A stretch of 64,000 nt of DNA from Actinomycetospora chiangmaiensis DSM 45062. Its GTDB lineage: Bacteria; Actinomycetota; Actinomycetes; Mycobacteriales; Pseudonocardiaceae. Of this stretch, positions 1-7,701 are shown one piece after another. The stretch is taken from the NCBI RefSeq assembly GCF_000379625.1, contig NZ_KB903217.1, positions 141,816 through 205,815 of the forward strand, written 5' to 3'. Each line of letters opens with the position of its first letter. Positions within the stretch are counted from its first letter, which is position 1. Under the pieces are notes generated by a model that was not told the origin of the DNA, did no database searches, and worked only from the letters and a program-made list of their open reading frames with translations. The translations under genes were made by a program, and so were the position numbers.

Positions 1-80
1 CGCGGGTCGGAGAACGGCACCGGCGGCAGCGGGGTGTCGAACACCCCGTCGCCCACCGGGAACACCGTCTCCGTCGTCAT
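1..80 (-). CDS. 5' end of an unidentified protein (partial)
   Basis: Only the first 26 codons lie in the window; the gene runs off the left edge. The product begins MTTETVFPVGDGVF and has no domain I can recognise from so short a piece. The ATG at 80 sits 7 bases after a TACAGT hexamer (88-93, reverse strand), so the mRNA is probably leaderless. That hexamer lies inside a palindrome (85-98) that looks like a repressor operator. It is convergent to nothing inside the window and lies just downstream of the end of the glycosyltransferase gene. Function unknown. Confidence 0.5.
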   Translation of the reverse strand, partial: MTTETVFPVGDGVFDTPLPPVPFSDP

Positions 81-84
81 GATC

Positions 85-98
85 CGAACTGTAGTTCG
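85..98 (-). promoter_or_regulatory. Palindromic operator over the -10 of the left-edge gene
   Basis: CGAACT-GT-AGTTCG is a perfect 6-bp inverted repeat. The reverse-strand TACAGT (88-93), placed 7 bases before the ATG at 80, overlaps it. A repressor bound here would cover the promoter, as TetR/MarR-type operators often do. The regulator is not in the window. Confidence 0.45.
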
Positions 99-126
99 AA
101 CCCCCGACAGTCACGGTCCACGCAGG

Positions 127-1647
127 TCAGGCCAGGTTCCGCAGCTCCGGCCACGCCTGCGCCCACGGGCGGGAGGGGGTGCAGCGGGCGAGGAGCACGC
201 GGTCGTTCACCGGTGCCACGTGCGGCCCGACGTACGTCGGCAACGGCACCAACCGACGGCAGAAGCGCGGCGCCCACTTCACGTCGCCCACGAGCAGTGC
301 GTCCGCCGACCCCGGCGGCACGTCGAAGTACCCGAACCCTCGGTGCGTCGAGTAGACCGGCGTCGGCAGCCCGTACCGGGGGCCCTCGTACTCCAACGCG
401 CTCGCGTACCAGTAGGAGTAGGCCACGACGACCGTCCCCGGCGGCAGCTGGTGCCACTGCCGAGCGACGCCGGCCGCGAAGTCGGGCCAACCGGTCTGGC
501 CCATCGTCTCGAACTCGGTCGGCGCCCGCCACGATGCCGGACCGAACGGCAGCACCCACAGGACCGTCATCACGGCCGACACGAGGACAACGGCCGGGTG
601 GAGGGTCCACCGCCACCACCCCCGTCGTCGGGAACGGGGCAGCGAGCAGGCCGCGACCGCTCCCGCCGCGATGAGCACCGCGTAGAGCCCGGACAGGTAG
701 TACGGCCGTCCCCCCGACGCCAGCAGCACGACCGTGACCAGCACCGACGCCCACCCGATCGCCCGCCACGGCCGCAGCGGCGGGTACCGGAGCAGGGCCC
801 ACCCGCCGAGCAGGAGCAACACCGCGCCCGGCACGACTCCGGCGTAGTAGAGGGCGCGCGGCAGGAACTGCCACCGGTCGCCGAACAGCGACGACTCGCC
901 GGCCACGACCGATCCCATCCGCAGCTGGGGCCAGCCGTGGCCGGCCTGCCAGACGAGGGTCGGGATCGTCGAGGCCACGGCGAGACCCGCGCCGACCCAC
1001 AGCCACGGCCGTTGGAACAGCCGCCGCGGCCCGGCGATCGCGACGCCGACGGCCAGGCCGGCCAGCAGCACGACGATCAGCACCTTGTCGAACAGCGCCA
1101 CCGCGACGACGAGCCCCAGCCAGCCCAGCAGCCGGTCGTCGGCCGTCCCCTCCCGGTCCTGACGCACCCACCGCACGACCAGCCAGAGCGCCACCGCCCA
1201 GCAGACGGGGTCGACGGTCGAGGTGGCGAGGAGGTGACCGGTCGCGAGCAGGTAGGGGCTGATCGCGGTGACCGCGGTGGCGAGCACCTGGGCGCGCCGA
1301 CCCCCGCCGAACTCCCTGGCGATGAGCGCGGCGACGACGGTGCCGGCGGCGGTCAGGAGGGTCGCCGGGAGACGCAGGACGACGAGGTTGCCGGGCGCGA
1401 GGTGATCGAGCAGCGCCGCGAGGAGCGGGAGCAGCGGCGGCTGGTCGGCGTACCCGAGGCTCGGCCGGGCGCCCGCGGAGAGGAAGTAGTACTCGTCCCC
1501 GAACCGGCCGTACCGCGCGGACACCGCTCCGAGCAGGAGCGCGACCCCGGCAGCGATGAGGAGCACCGGTCGTCGGGCGAACGGCGCCGTCGGCGGGGCG
1601 ACGGTGAGCGGGGGCAGCGCCAGGCCGCGGGCAGGCGTCGTCGTCAT
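127..1647 (-). CDS. GT39-type (ArnT/PMT-like) membrane glycosyltransferase
   Basis: 506-residue polytopic membrane protein of the GT-C class. After a first membrane segment (about 28-45) comes the extracytoplasmic loop RYGRFGDEYYF, with the acidic pair D51-E52 expected of polyprenyl-phosphate-sugar-using PMT/ArnT enzymes. It is followed by GYADQPPL (65-72), typical of GT39 proteins. Eight or more further hydrophobic helices follow, then a soluble C-terminal domain. Such enzymes move a sugar from a lipid-phosphate carrier to a protein or lipid on the outer face of the membrane; the substrate here is unknown. The ATG at 1647 was chosen because GGAGG lies 7 bases upstream; the longer reading from 1731 adds a non-hydrophobic, poorly supported N-terminus. 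It is divergent from the restriction gene. Confidence 0.8.
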   Translation of the reverse strand: MTTTPARGLALPPLTVAPPTAPFARRPVLLIAAGVALLLGAVSARYGRFGDEYYFLSAGARPSLGYADQPPLLPLLAALLDHLAPGNLVVLRLPATLLTAAGTVVAALIAREFGGGRRAQVLATAVTAISPYLLATGHLLATSTVDPVCWAVALWLVVRWVRQDREGTADDRLLGWLGLVVAVALFDKVLIVVLLAGLAVGVAIAGPRRLFQRPWLWVGAGLAVASTIPTLVWQAGHGWPQLRMGSVVAGESSLFGDRWQFLPRALYYAGVVPGAVLLLLGGWALLRYPPLRPWRAIGWASVLVTVVLLASGGRPYYLSGLYAVLIAAGAVAACSLPRSRRRGWWRWTLHPAVVLVSAVMTVLWVLPFGPASWRAPTEFETMGQTGWPDFAAGVARQWHQLPPGTVVVAYSYWYASALEYEGPRYGLPTPVYSTHRGFGYFDVPPGSADALLVGDVKWAPRFCRRLVPLPTYVGPHVAPVNDRVLLARCTPSRPWAQAWPELRNLA

Positions 1648-1720
1648 TGCGCCGCCTCCACAGGTTCCCCGCGTGTCCGGGGGAACGTAGCGGGTGGTCC
1701 ACCTGGGAGACTGACCGACC

Positions 1721-2491
1721 GTGGAGCTCACGCACAGCTGGTCGCTGGCCGGCGGATCACTGGGCGTGCTCGCGGACCTGGCCGGGCGCTACGAGCTCCG
1801 CGAGACCCGCAACGCCGCGGCGATCCTCGCGGCGACCGCGCCGGAGGAGTTCGGCGAGCTCTGCACCATGCTCTCCGCGTTCGCCCTGACCACGGTGGAT
1901 CTCATCGAGGCCGGAGGGAACGAGTCGAAGCTGGCCGCGCGGCTCAACACCGACTTCCGCTCCCGCGGCTGGCGCGAGGGGCGCGTCGACACCGTCGTGC
2001 GCTCGGTGCTCCAGGTCCAGCCGTGGGCCCCGGCCGGCGAGCACGAGGTCGTCGAGCGGACCGACGAGGTGCGCAACGAGGGCTACAAGGTCGACAACGT
2101 CAAGGGGCGGGTCGCGCTCGACGTCGAGTGGAACGCCAAGGACGGCAACCTCGACCGCGACATCGGCGCCTACCGCAGCCTCTACGACGCCGGCCTCATC
2201 GACGGCGCAGTGCTCCTCACCCGCACCCACGACGACCTCCGCGACCTGGCCCGACGCCTCTCCCGCGCGGCCGGCCAGTCCGACGAGCAGGTCCGCAGCC
2301 GGTTCTCCACCTCCACGACGACCCACCTGGGCAAGCTGGAGTCGCGCATGACCCGCGGGGACGCCGGCGGGTGCCCGCTCCTCGCGGTCGCGATCAGTGC
2401 CCGCTGCTGGGTTCCCGACGCCGGGTCGGTGCCGGCTGCGTGGCCCGGCCTCCGGTCGGACCAGCCGGTGCTCGAGGGCTGGTCCGGATGA
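1721..2491 (+). CDS. BglII-family type II restriction endonuclease
   Basis: 256 residues. The central segment around 121-148 (GYKVDN, then VEWNAKDGNLDRD) matches what I recall of the BglII/BstYI endonuclease family: an acidic cluster D125, D134, E136 with a polar residue two places later (N138), where BglII uses a D...E-x-Q active site. The length is close to BglII (about 223 residues) plus a short C-terminal extension. The gene overlaps the next one by ATGA (2488-2491), and that neighbour is a DNA adenine methyltransferase, so the two form a restriction-modification unit. Start GTG at 1721 follows GGGAG. The recognition sequence cannot be deduced safely; relatives cut AGATCT or RGATCY. Confidence 0.8.
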   Translation: MELTHSWSLAGGSLGVLADLAGRYELRETRNAAAILAATAPEEFGELCTMLSAFALTTVDLIEAGGNESKLAARLNTDFRSRGWREGRVDTVVRSVLQVQPWAPAGEHEVVERTDEVRNEGYKVDNVKGRVALDVEWNAKDGNLDRDIGAYRSLYDAGLIDGAVLLTRTHDDLRDLARRLSRAAGQSDEQVRSRFSTSTTTHLGKLESRMTRGDAGGCPLLAVAISARCWVPDAGSVPAAWPGLRSDQPVLEGWSG

Positions 2492-3264
2492 GCCCGCACG
2501 ACGACGGGCCGAGGCTGTCGGACCCCCTCGCTACGGTGCCGCTCGTGACCGCCCCGCCACTCGATCCCCTGTCCGCGACGCCGCCGGCCCCCCCGGTGCG
2601 TCGCGCCCGCCGCGCCGACCCGTTGCGGGCCGACGTGGCGCCGGTCGAGACGGTGCCGCTGCCGACGGTCGAGGGCGGTTGGCCCTGCGTCTACGCCGAC
2701 CCGCCGTGGCGGTTCACCAACCGCACGGGGAAGGTCGCGCCCGAGCACCGTCGGCTCGACCGGTACGACACGATGACCGCCCCCGAGATCGCGGCGCTGC
2801 CGGTTGCCGACGTGGTGGCCGACAACGCGCACCTCTACCTCTGGGTGCCGAACGCCCTGCTCCCCGAGGGGCTCGCGGTGATGCAGGGCTGGGGCTTCCG
2901 CTACGTCTCGAACCTGGTGTGGGCGAAGCGCCGCAAGGACGGCGGGCCGGACGGTCGGGGGGTCGGGTTCTACTTCCGCAACGTCACCGAGCTGATCCTC
3001 TTCGGGGTCCGGGGCTCGATGCGCACGCTCCCGCCCGCGCGGCGGCAGGTGAACATGATCGAGACCGTGAAGCGTGAGCACTCACGCAAGCCCGACGAGG
3101 CCTACGACCTGATCGAGGAGTGCTCGCCGGGGCCCTACCTGGAGATGTTCGCGCGCTACCCGCGGCCGGGATGGACGGTGTGGGGCGCGGAGTCGGCCGA
3201 CGACGTGACCCCCCGCGGCCGCCAGTACCCGGCCTACCGCTCGGCCCCGGAGTCGCCGAGCTGA
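2488..3264 (+). CDS. MT-A70 family DNA N6-adenine methyltransferase
   Basis: 258 residues. The catalytic motif DPPW is at about residues 71-74, and FYFRNVTE with a downstream ARYPRPGW stretch completes the MT-A70 fold. In bacteria these enzymes methylate adenine N6 in DNA and often serve as the protecting partner in type II restriction systems. Its start codon overlaps the stop of the BglII-like endonuclease (ATGA), so production of nuclease and methylase is coupled, with the nuclease first. The N-terminal 40 residues are Pro/Ala-rich and unlikely to be folded; GTG at 2545 is an alternative start. Classical M.BglII is an N4-cytosine methylase, so an N6-adenine partner is a notable difference. 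Confidence 0.85.
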   Translation: MSPHDDGPRLSDPLATVPLVTAPPLDPLSATPPAPPVRRARRADPLRADVAPVETVPLPTVEGGWPCVYADPPWRFTNRTGKVAPEHRRLDRYDTMTAPEIAALPVADVVADNAHLYLWVPNALLPEGLAVMQGWGFRYVSNLVWAKRRKDGGPDGRGVGFYFRNVTELILFGVRGSMRTLPPARRQVNMIETVKREHSRKPDEAYDLIEECSPGPYLEMFARYPRPGWTVWGAESADDVTPRGRQYPAYRSAPESPS

Positions 3265-3381
3265 CACAAACCTGACACAAAGCGTCACTCCAACGCGCTA
3301 AGGGTGACCACGTTCCGTCGTTCGGACGCCAATTTCGACCGCTCGCCCGCCGATCATGAGCAAGTTCTGGCGTTCGGCCAG

Positions 3382-3387
3382 TACTCT
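3382..3387 (+). promoter_or_regulatory. -10 element (TACTCT) of the HTH gene
   Basis: TACTCT lies 8 bases before ATG 3396, which predicts a leaderless mRNA. Just upstream a perfect 5-bp inverted repeat (CTGGC 3367-3371, GCCAG 3377-3381) may be an operator. Two copies of CTGACACAAA lie at 3261 and 3272. Confidence 0.5.
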
Positions 3388-3395
3388 CGGTGAGA

Positions 3396-3632
3396 ATGCG
3401 GCGCATGACGAAGACCCCCGACCTGGCGCGCAACCAGCGGGTGACCGGCCCCGAGCGCGAGAAGTTGTCCGGCGAGCTCCTGAAGCGGTACCAGAAGGGC
3501 GCGAGCATCCGCGAGATCTGCGCCGACACCGGCTACAGCATCGGGCGGGTCCGCCGGTTGCTCGTCGACGCCGGTGTCGAGTTCCGGGGTCGTGGCGGCA
3601 CGCACGGGCGAGCGCGCAAGAAGGCTGAGTAG
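3396..3632 (+). CDS. Small helix-turn-helix protein conserved in actinobacteria
   Basis: 78 residues (the track-length reading from GTG 3390 adds two). The product contains LARNQRVTG, then KRYQKGASIREICADTG as the first helices of a resolvase-like HTH, YSIGRVRRLL as the recognition helix and a basic tail with RGRGGTHGRARKK. Short proteins of this layout are widespread in actinobacteria and are usually listed as HTH domain proteins. They probably bind DNA, but no target is known to me. ATG 3396 fits a leaderless transcript; ATG 3405 is the alternative and gives MTKTPDLARN. It is followed by the tandem repeat array. Confidence 0.75.
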   Translation: MRRMTKTPDLARNQRVTGPEREKLSGELLKRYQKGASIREICADTGYSIGRVRRLLVDAGVEFRGRGGTHGRARKKAE

Positions 3633-3653
3633 CCACTCGGCCATAGCTCAGGC

Positions 3654-3857
3654 GCCGGGCCCTCGATGCCGGGCCCTCGATGCCGGGCCCTCGATGCCGG
3701 GCCCTCGATGCCGGGCCCTCGATGCCGGGCCCTCGATGCCGGGCCCCTCAGCGCCGGGCCCCTCAGCGCCGGGCCCCTCAGCGCCGGGCCCCTCAGCGCC
3801 GGGCCCCTCAGCGCCGGGCCCCTCAGCGCCGGGCCCGTCAGCGCCGGGTTCTCCGCC
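3654..3857. repeat. Tandem array: six 14-bp units then seven 15-bp units
   Basis: Six identical copies of GCCGGGCCCTCGAT fill 3654-3737. The unit then changes to GCCGGGCCCCTCAGC, six identical copies at 3738-3827 and a seventh with one change at 3828-3842, followed by a decayed copy to about 3857. Every unit centres on the palindrome GGGCCC. The array lies between the 3' ends of two convergent genes. The 14-bp half cannot encode a periodic peptide, so coding is not the reason for conservation. There are no spacers, so it is not a CRISPR. Confidence 0.95.
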
Positions 3858-3863
3858 GCGTCC

Positions 3864-4379
3864 TCAGCGCCGGAGTCGGGTCAGCAGGTTGAAGCCGTAC
3901 TTCAGCCCGACGTCGAGCCGCGAGCCGTCCGCGGGCAGCAGCCCGAGCTGCCGCGCGAGCTGCATCTGGTCGAAGATGACGAAGTTCGACGCGATCTTCC
4001 CGTCGCGCACCGTGAAGTGGTCGACGCCGTCGAGGTCCAGGCGCGCCCCGGTCGGCTCGACGCCCTCGAGCGCGGCACCGGTGTGGGTCCCGGTGAGGGT
4101 CCACCGCACGAACACGTCCTCGCCCTGCTCGGCCATCGCCTGCATCGTGAAGGTGACGTCCGGGACCGCCGCGAACAGCCACTCGAAGTAGCCCTCGATC
4201 TCCGCGGCACCGCGGTAGGTGGCGGTGGGCATCCGCTCGCGCGTCTCGTCGGTCCACACCGCGCGGAGCGGGGCCGCGTGGTGGGTGTTGAGCACGTCGA
4301 AGGTCCAGCGCACGACCTCGCCGGGCGTGGCGTCGGAGCCGGGCGGGGTGGGGGCGGGCGGACCGGCGCTGGGCGACAT
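3864..4379 (-). CDS. SnoaL-like / NTF2-fold protein
   Basis: 171 residues. After a Pro/Gly-rich start of about 20 residues comes VVRWTFDVLNTHHAAPLRAV, then EGYFEWLFAAVPDVTF and DLDGVDHFTVRDGKI. This is the pattern of SnoaL-like ester cyclases and related NTF2-fold proteins of the polyketide and steroid-isomerase type. These fold as a cone with an internal pocket; the ligand here is unknown. ATG 4379 is supported by TAGGTT at 4387-4392, 7 bases upstream (leaderless). Its 3' end abuts the tandem repeat array. Confidence 0.75.
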   Translation of the reverse strand: MSPSAGPPAPTPPGSDATPGEVVRWTFDVLNTHHAAPLRAVWTDETRERMPTATYRGAAEIEGYFEWLFAAVPDVTFTMQAMAEQGEDVFVRWTLTGTHTGAALEGVEPTGARLDLDGVDHFTVRDGKIASNFVIFDQMQLARQLGLLPADGSRLDVGLKYGFNLLTRLRR

Positions 4380-4386
4380 GGGAGCG

Positions 4387-4392
4387 AACCTA
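4387..4392 (-). promoter_or_regulatory. -10 element (TAGGTT) of the SnoaL-like gene
   Basis: Reverse-strand TAGGTT, 7 bases before ATG 4379; a leaderless transcript is predicted. Confidence 0.45.
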
Positions 4393-4469
4393 GGACCCGG
4401 ACCGCACCCGCGCGCGGCGGCCGCCCGCCCGAGGGGTACCCCGGCCGCGGAGTGGGCACCTGCGCGCCC

Positions 4470-5072
4470 ATGAGCTCCCAGACCCTCGCCCAGTGGGTGT
4501 CCGCCATCGGCAGCGCCGGTTCGCTCCTCGGCTTCGCCGCGTACGTCTGGATCATGCTGCTCAACCGCAAGGACCAGGTCGAGGTGCGGCAGGAGCAGCA
4601 GGCGCAGGGGGTCACGGCGTGGCTGGACGACGGCGCCCGGCACGACCGCGACGGGGGCACGGGAGACGGAGCGGAGCGGAGCTCGACCGGCGGGTACGTG
4701 CTCTGCGTGCACAACGGCGGGGACTCGCCGGTGTTCAACGTGCGGTGCCTGTTCTCGCTGCCGTCGAGCGACGACCAGCACGCAGTCCGGCTGGCCCTGC
4801 TGCCGCCGCGCCACGACGTGGTGCGGTCGTTGCCGTTCGGGTCGGACGAGGTGTCGCGGGAGGAGCTGTACTCGGCGCCGGCGGTCCCGGAGATGCGCTT
4901 CACCGACTCCCACGGCACCCACTGGGGCCGTGACGGGCACGGGCAGCTGCACCGGGTGGAGAACCGCGGGGTGCGTCGGCGCCCGGAGCACCGGTCGGAC
5001 GAGGACACCGGCCGGGACGACGCCGACTGGGAGTCCGCGCACCGGGAGCGGGCCGGCGCGAGACGCTCCTGA
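4470..5072 (+). CDS. Membrane-anchored protein of unknown function
   Basis: 200 residues. One hydrophobic segment at about 10-31 (SAIGSAGSLLGFAAYVWIML) is followed by NRKDQVEVRQEQQAQ and a soluble domain. The soluble part has YVLCVHNGGDSPVFNVRC, resembling actinobacterial proteins with a single N-terminal helix and a beta-rich cytoplasmic domain. The last 50 residues are highly charged and probably disordered. No enzyme motif is visible. It is divergent from the SnoaL-like gene and ends 10 bases before the convergent MBL gene. Confidence 0.6.
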   Translation: MSSQTLAQWVSAIGSAGSLLGFAAYVWIMLLNRKDQVEVRQEQQAQGVTAWLDDGARHDRDGGTGDGAERSSTGGYVLCVHNGGDSPVFNVRCLFSLPSSDDQHAVRLALLPPRHDVVRSLPFGSDEVSREELYSAPAVPEMRFTDSHGTHWGRDGHGQLHRVENRGVRRRPEHRSDEDTGRDDADWESAHRERAGARRS

Positions 5073-5082
5073 GGAGCCGGGG

Positions 5083-5949
5083 TCAGGGCACGGCCGGCAG
5101 GTACACCGAGCACTGGTCGAAGACCGCCTCGCGCACCGCGTCGCCCTCGCAGTCGCGGGCGGGGCGGACCTCGACGGTGGGGTCGCCCGTGACGAGCCGG
5201 TCGAAGGCGACGGCGACGTCGTGCAGGTACCGCGGCTCGGCCACCCCGCGCCCGAAGTGCGACATCGCGACCAGCGACACGTCGCCCGACAGCGCGGCGA
5301 GCCGGGCGGTCGACGCGGCGAAGGCGGGTAGGTCGCACTCGGGCGCCTGGGCGTAGATCGGCCCGGTGTTGACGGTGTCGCCCGCGAACAGGACCCCGTC
5401 GCGGTCGTCGAGCAGGCAGAGGGAGTCCGGGCTGTGCCCGGGGGTGTGCAGCACGGTGAGGGTGCGGCCGCCGAGGTCGATCGTGTCGCCGTCGTGCAGC
5501 GGCGCGGGAACGGGTCCCGACGGCGGGCCGGGCTCGACCCAGCGCTCCACGCCGTCGGGCAGCGGGCGGGGGTCGGAGTCGGCGGAGAGCAGGTGGAAGT
5601 ACCGGGCATCCAGGTCGCGGTAGGCCGCGGCGGCGTCGAGCACCTCCCGCATCCACCGGAGGTAGGACGCCCGCTCGGACGCGGCCACACCCGACGTCGG
5701 GAACGGGGAGGCCGCGACCCGGGAGAACTCGGCGTTGCCGCCGACGTGGTCGAGGTGGGCGTGGGTGTTCACGACGTCCACGGGCAGGTCGCAGACGGCC
5801 TCGACCACCGGGCGGATCGGCACGATCCCGAGACCGGTGTCGACGAGGACGGCCCGGTCGCGTCCCGCGACCAGCCACGAGTTCACGTGGGAGGGCTCCG
5901 CGACCAGCCACACGTCCCGGGCGACCGGACGGACGTGGAACCAGCTCAT
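5083..5949 (-). CDS. MBL-fold metal-dependent hydrolase
   Basis: 288 residues. The metallo-beta-lactamase motif HxHxDH is present as THAHLDHVGG (H63, H65, D67, H68). The other ligands are likely in HTPGHSPDS, FAGDTV and MSHFG. This is the glyoxalase II/lactonase-like branch, which binds two metals and hydrolyses thioesters, lactones or similar; the substrate is unknown. It starts 7 bases after the stop of map on the same strand, so both are probably one operon transcribed from the promoter before map. Its 3' end faces the end of the membrane-anchored gene. Confidence 0.85.
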   Translation of the reverse strand: MSWFHVRPVARDVWLVAEPSHVNSWLVAGRDRAVLVDTGLGIVPIRPVVEAVCDLPVDVVNTHAHLDHVGGNAEFSRVAASPFPTSGVAASERASYLRWMREVLDAAAAYRDLDARYFHLLSADSDPRPLPDGVERWVEPGPPSGPVPAPLHDGDTIDLGGRTLTVLHTPGHSPDSLCLLDDRDGVLFAGDTVNTGPIYAQAPECDLPAFAASTARLAALSGDVSLVAMSHFGRGVAEPRYLHDVAVAFDRLVTGDPTVEVRPARDCEGDAVREAVFDQCSVYLPAVP

Positions 5950-5956
5950 GGCCGGC

Positions 5957-6739
5957 CTACAGCTCGGTGAGGACCCGCGGCCCGTCCGGCGTGATCGCCA
6001 CCGTGTGCTCGACGTGCGCGGCGCGGCTGCCGTCGGCGGTGCGCAGCGTCCAGCCGTCGGGGTCGTGGCGGTAGTCGTCCCCGCCGCCGCGGTGCAGCAT
6101 CGGCTCGATCGCGATGACGAGGCCGGGCTGCAGCTTCATCCCCTTCCCCCGCTTGCCCTCGTTGGGGACGTGCGGCTGCTCGTGCATCGCGCGCCCGATC
6201 CCGTGGCCGCCGTGGTCGGCGAGCATCCCGTAGCCCTGCGGCCGGGCGACCCCGGCGATCGCGGCGCCGACGTCGCCGAGCGTGTTGCCCTTCCTGGCGG
6301 CCGCGATCCCGGCGTGCAGCGCCCGCTCGGTGGTGTCGATGAGCGCCAGGTCGCCCGGGTCGGCGTGGCCCACGACATAGCTCACGGCCGCGTCCCCGCA
6401 CCAGCCCTCGACGAAGGCGCCGATGTCGATGCTGACGAGGTCACCGTCGACGAGGCGGTAGGAGCCCGGGATGGCGTGGACGACGGCGTCGTTGACGCTC
6501 GCGCAGATGACGCCCGGGTAGGGCGAGGGCGCGAACCGCGGGTGGTAGTCGAGGAACGCGGGCTTGGCGCCGTGGTCGTTCATCACGTCGTGCGCGACGG
6601 TGTCGAGCTCCTTGAGCGTCACGCCCGGTGCGCTCGCCGTCCGCACCGCGTCCAGGCAGCGTGCGACGACCCGGCCGGCCTCGCGCATCAGCTCGATCTC
6701 GGCGGGCGTCTTCAGCTCGATGGTCACGCGTCGTCTCAC
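5957..6739 (-). CDS. map: Type I methionine aminopeptidase
   Basis: 260 residues, the size of a catalytic-domain-only MetAP. It removes the initiator methionine from nascent proteins. The five dinuclear metal ligands are visible: D105 and D116 (in DIGAF and CGDAA), H179 (GGHGIG), E212 (IAIEPML) and E244 (VEHTV). It begins with the family's KTPAEIELMREAG. GTG 6739 was chosen because TACTGT lies 7 bases upstream (6747-6752), fitting a leaderless mRNA; GTG 6727 would give the more usual short N-terminus. Actinobacteria often have two or three MetAPs, so this may not be the only one. Confidence 0.92.
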   Translation of the reverse strand: MRRRVTIELKTPAEIELMREAGRVVARCLDAVRTASAPGVTLKELDTVAHDVMNDHGAKPAFLDYHPRFAPSPYPGVICASVNDAVVHAIPGSYRLVDGDLVSIDIGAFVEGWCGDAAVSYVVGHADPGDLALIDTTERALHAGIAAARKGNTLGDVGAAIAGVARPQGYGMLADHGGHGIGRAMHEQPHVPNEGKRGKGMKLQPGLVIAIEPMLHRGGGDDYRHDPDGWTLRTADGSRAAHVEHTVAITPDGPRVLTEL

Positions 6740-6746
6740 CGGCGCG

Positions 6747-6752
6747 ACAGTA
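6747..6752 (-). promoter_or_regulatory. -10 element (TACTGT) of map
   Basis: Reverse-strand TACTGT, 7 bases before GTG 6739; predicts a leaderless map-MBL transcript. Confidence 0.45.
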
Positions 6753-6796
6753 GCCCGCGATCGGTACCCCGGCCCGAATCACATCGATGTCGTTCG

Positions 6797-6875
6797 TCCA
6801 CAGTGTGGATGGAGCCTGTGGATCGAATGACACGACTGTCATTCGATCCCCACTGTGGACAACCCCTGGGGACAA
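6797..6875. promoter_or_regulatory. DnaA-box-like cluster with a perfect 12-bp inverted repeat
   Basis: The map-SDR intergenic region holds head-to-head TCCACA-G-TGTGGA (6797-6809), TGTGGA (6817-6822), a perfect actinobacterial DnaA box TGTGGACAA (6854-6862) and a one-mismatch copy TGGGGACAA (6867-6875). Between them GATCGAATGACA (6821-6832) is repeated exactly in inverted form at 6837-6848 around the loop CGAC. It lies between divergent promoters, so it could be a regulatory site, a DnaA-binding locus or both. Confidence 0.6.
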
Positions 6876-6932
6876 CCCGGGTGTGTCCGGCGCCCGCGTT
6901 CGGTCCCGGCCACCCCGGGGGACCCCGCCGGC

Positions 6933-7697
6933 ATGGGTCGCTTCACCGGCAAGGTCGTCATCGTCACGGGCGGGGGCTCCGGGATCGGCGCGGCCGCCGC
7001 GCACCGGTTCGCCGCCGACGGCGCCACCGTCGTCATCGCCGGCCGCTCGCAGGACAAGCTCGACAAGACCGTGGCCGACGCGCCGGCGGGGTCCACGATC
7101 GTCGCGAAGGCCTGCGACACCTCCGACCAGGACGCGGTCACGCACCTCGTCGACGAGGTCGCCCGCGAGCACGGTCGCCTCGACACGCTCGTGAACAACG
7201 CGGCGATCGCCCGTCCGGGCACCGTCGCCGAACTCGACGCCGACACCTGGCGCGAGGTCATGGCCACGGACGTCGACGGCGTCTTCTACGCCTCGAAGGC
7301 CGCGATCGACCACCTCAAGGCCACCCGCGGCAGCATCGTCAACGTCGGCTCCGTGTCGGGCCTCGGCGGCGACTGGGGCATGGCCGCCTACAACGCCGCC
7401 AAGGGCGCGGTGGTCAACCTGACCAACGCCATGGCGCTCGACCACGGGCCCGACGGCGTCCGCGTGAACGCCGTGCACCCCTCGCTCACCGCCACCGACA
7501 TGAGCGAGGGGATCCGGGAGGACGACGAGGTCATGGACAAGTTCCGCGACCGGATCCCGTTCGGCCGCCCCGCGGAGCCCGCCGAGGTCGGCGACGTCAT
7601 CGCCTTCCTGGCCAGCGACGACGCGCGCTTCGTCTCCGGCGCCCACGTGCCCGTCGACGGCGGGCTCGGCGCCTCGAACGGCCAGCCCCGGATGTGA
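6933..7697 (+). CDS. Short-chain dehydrogenase/reductase
   Basis: 254 residues, classical SDR length. The NAD(P)-binding motif TGGGSGIG is at 12-19, the structural NNAAIARPG begins at 88, and the catalytic residues are S140 or S142, Y153 and K157 (YNAAK). The C-terminus has FLASDDARFVSGAHVPVDGG, the common SDR ending. It oxidises or reduces an alcohol/ketone; the substrate is unknown. The R39 position after the second strand (AGRSQ) suggests NADP rather than NAD, but this is weak. The upstream region holds the DnaA-box/palindrome cluster. The gene is convergent with the BVMO-type gene, only 4 bases apart. Confidence 0.88.
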   Translation: MGRFTGKVVIVTGGGSGIGAAAAHRFAADGATVVIAGRSQDKLDKTVADAPAGSTIVAKACDTSDQDAVTHLVDEVAREHGRLDTLVNNAAIARPGTVAELDADTWREVMATDVDGVFYASKAAIDHLKATRGSIVNVGSVSGLGGDWGMAAYNAAKGAVVNLTNAMALDHGPDGVRVNAVHPSLTATDMSEGIREDDEVMDKFRDRIPFGRPAEPAEVGDVIAFLASDDARFVSGAHVPVDGGLGASNGQPRM

Positions 7698-7701
7698 GCG
7701 G

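Noticed and set aside
34-2487. A long open frame before the MT-A70 gene
   Set aside because: It is antisense to the GT39 gene, Arg/Pro-rich, and lacks conserved features. Only the portion from 2488 is a real gene.
1721-3264. Avoidance of AGATCT as proof of BglII specificity
   Set aside because: At least seven AGATCT sites occur in the window, about what or more than chance predicts, so avoidance gives no support.
3654-3857. CRISPR array
   Set aside because: The units are contiguous without spacers, and no cas genes are near.
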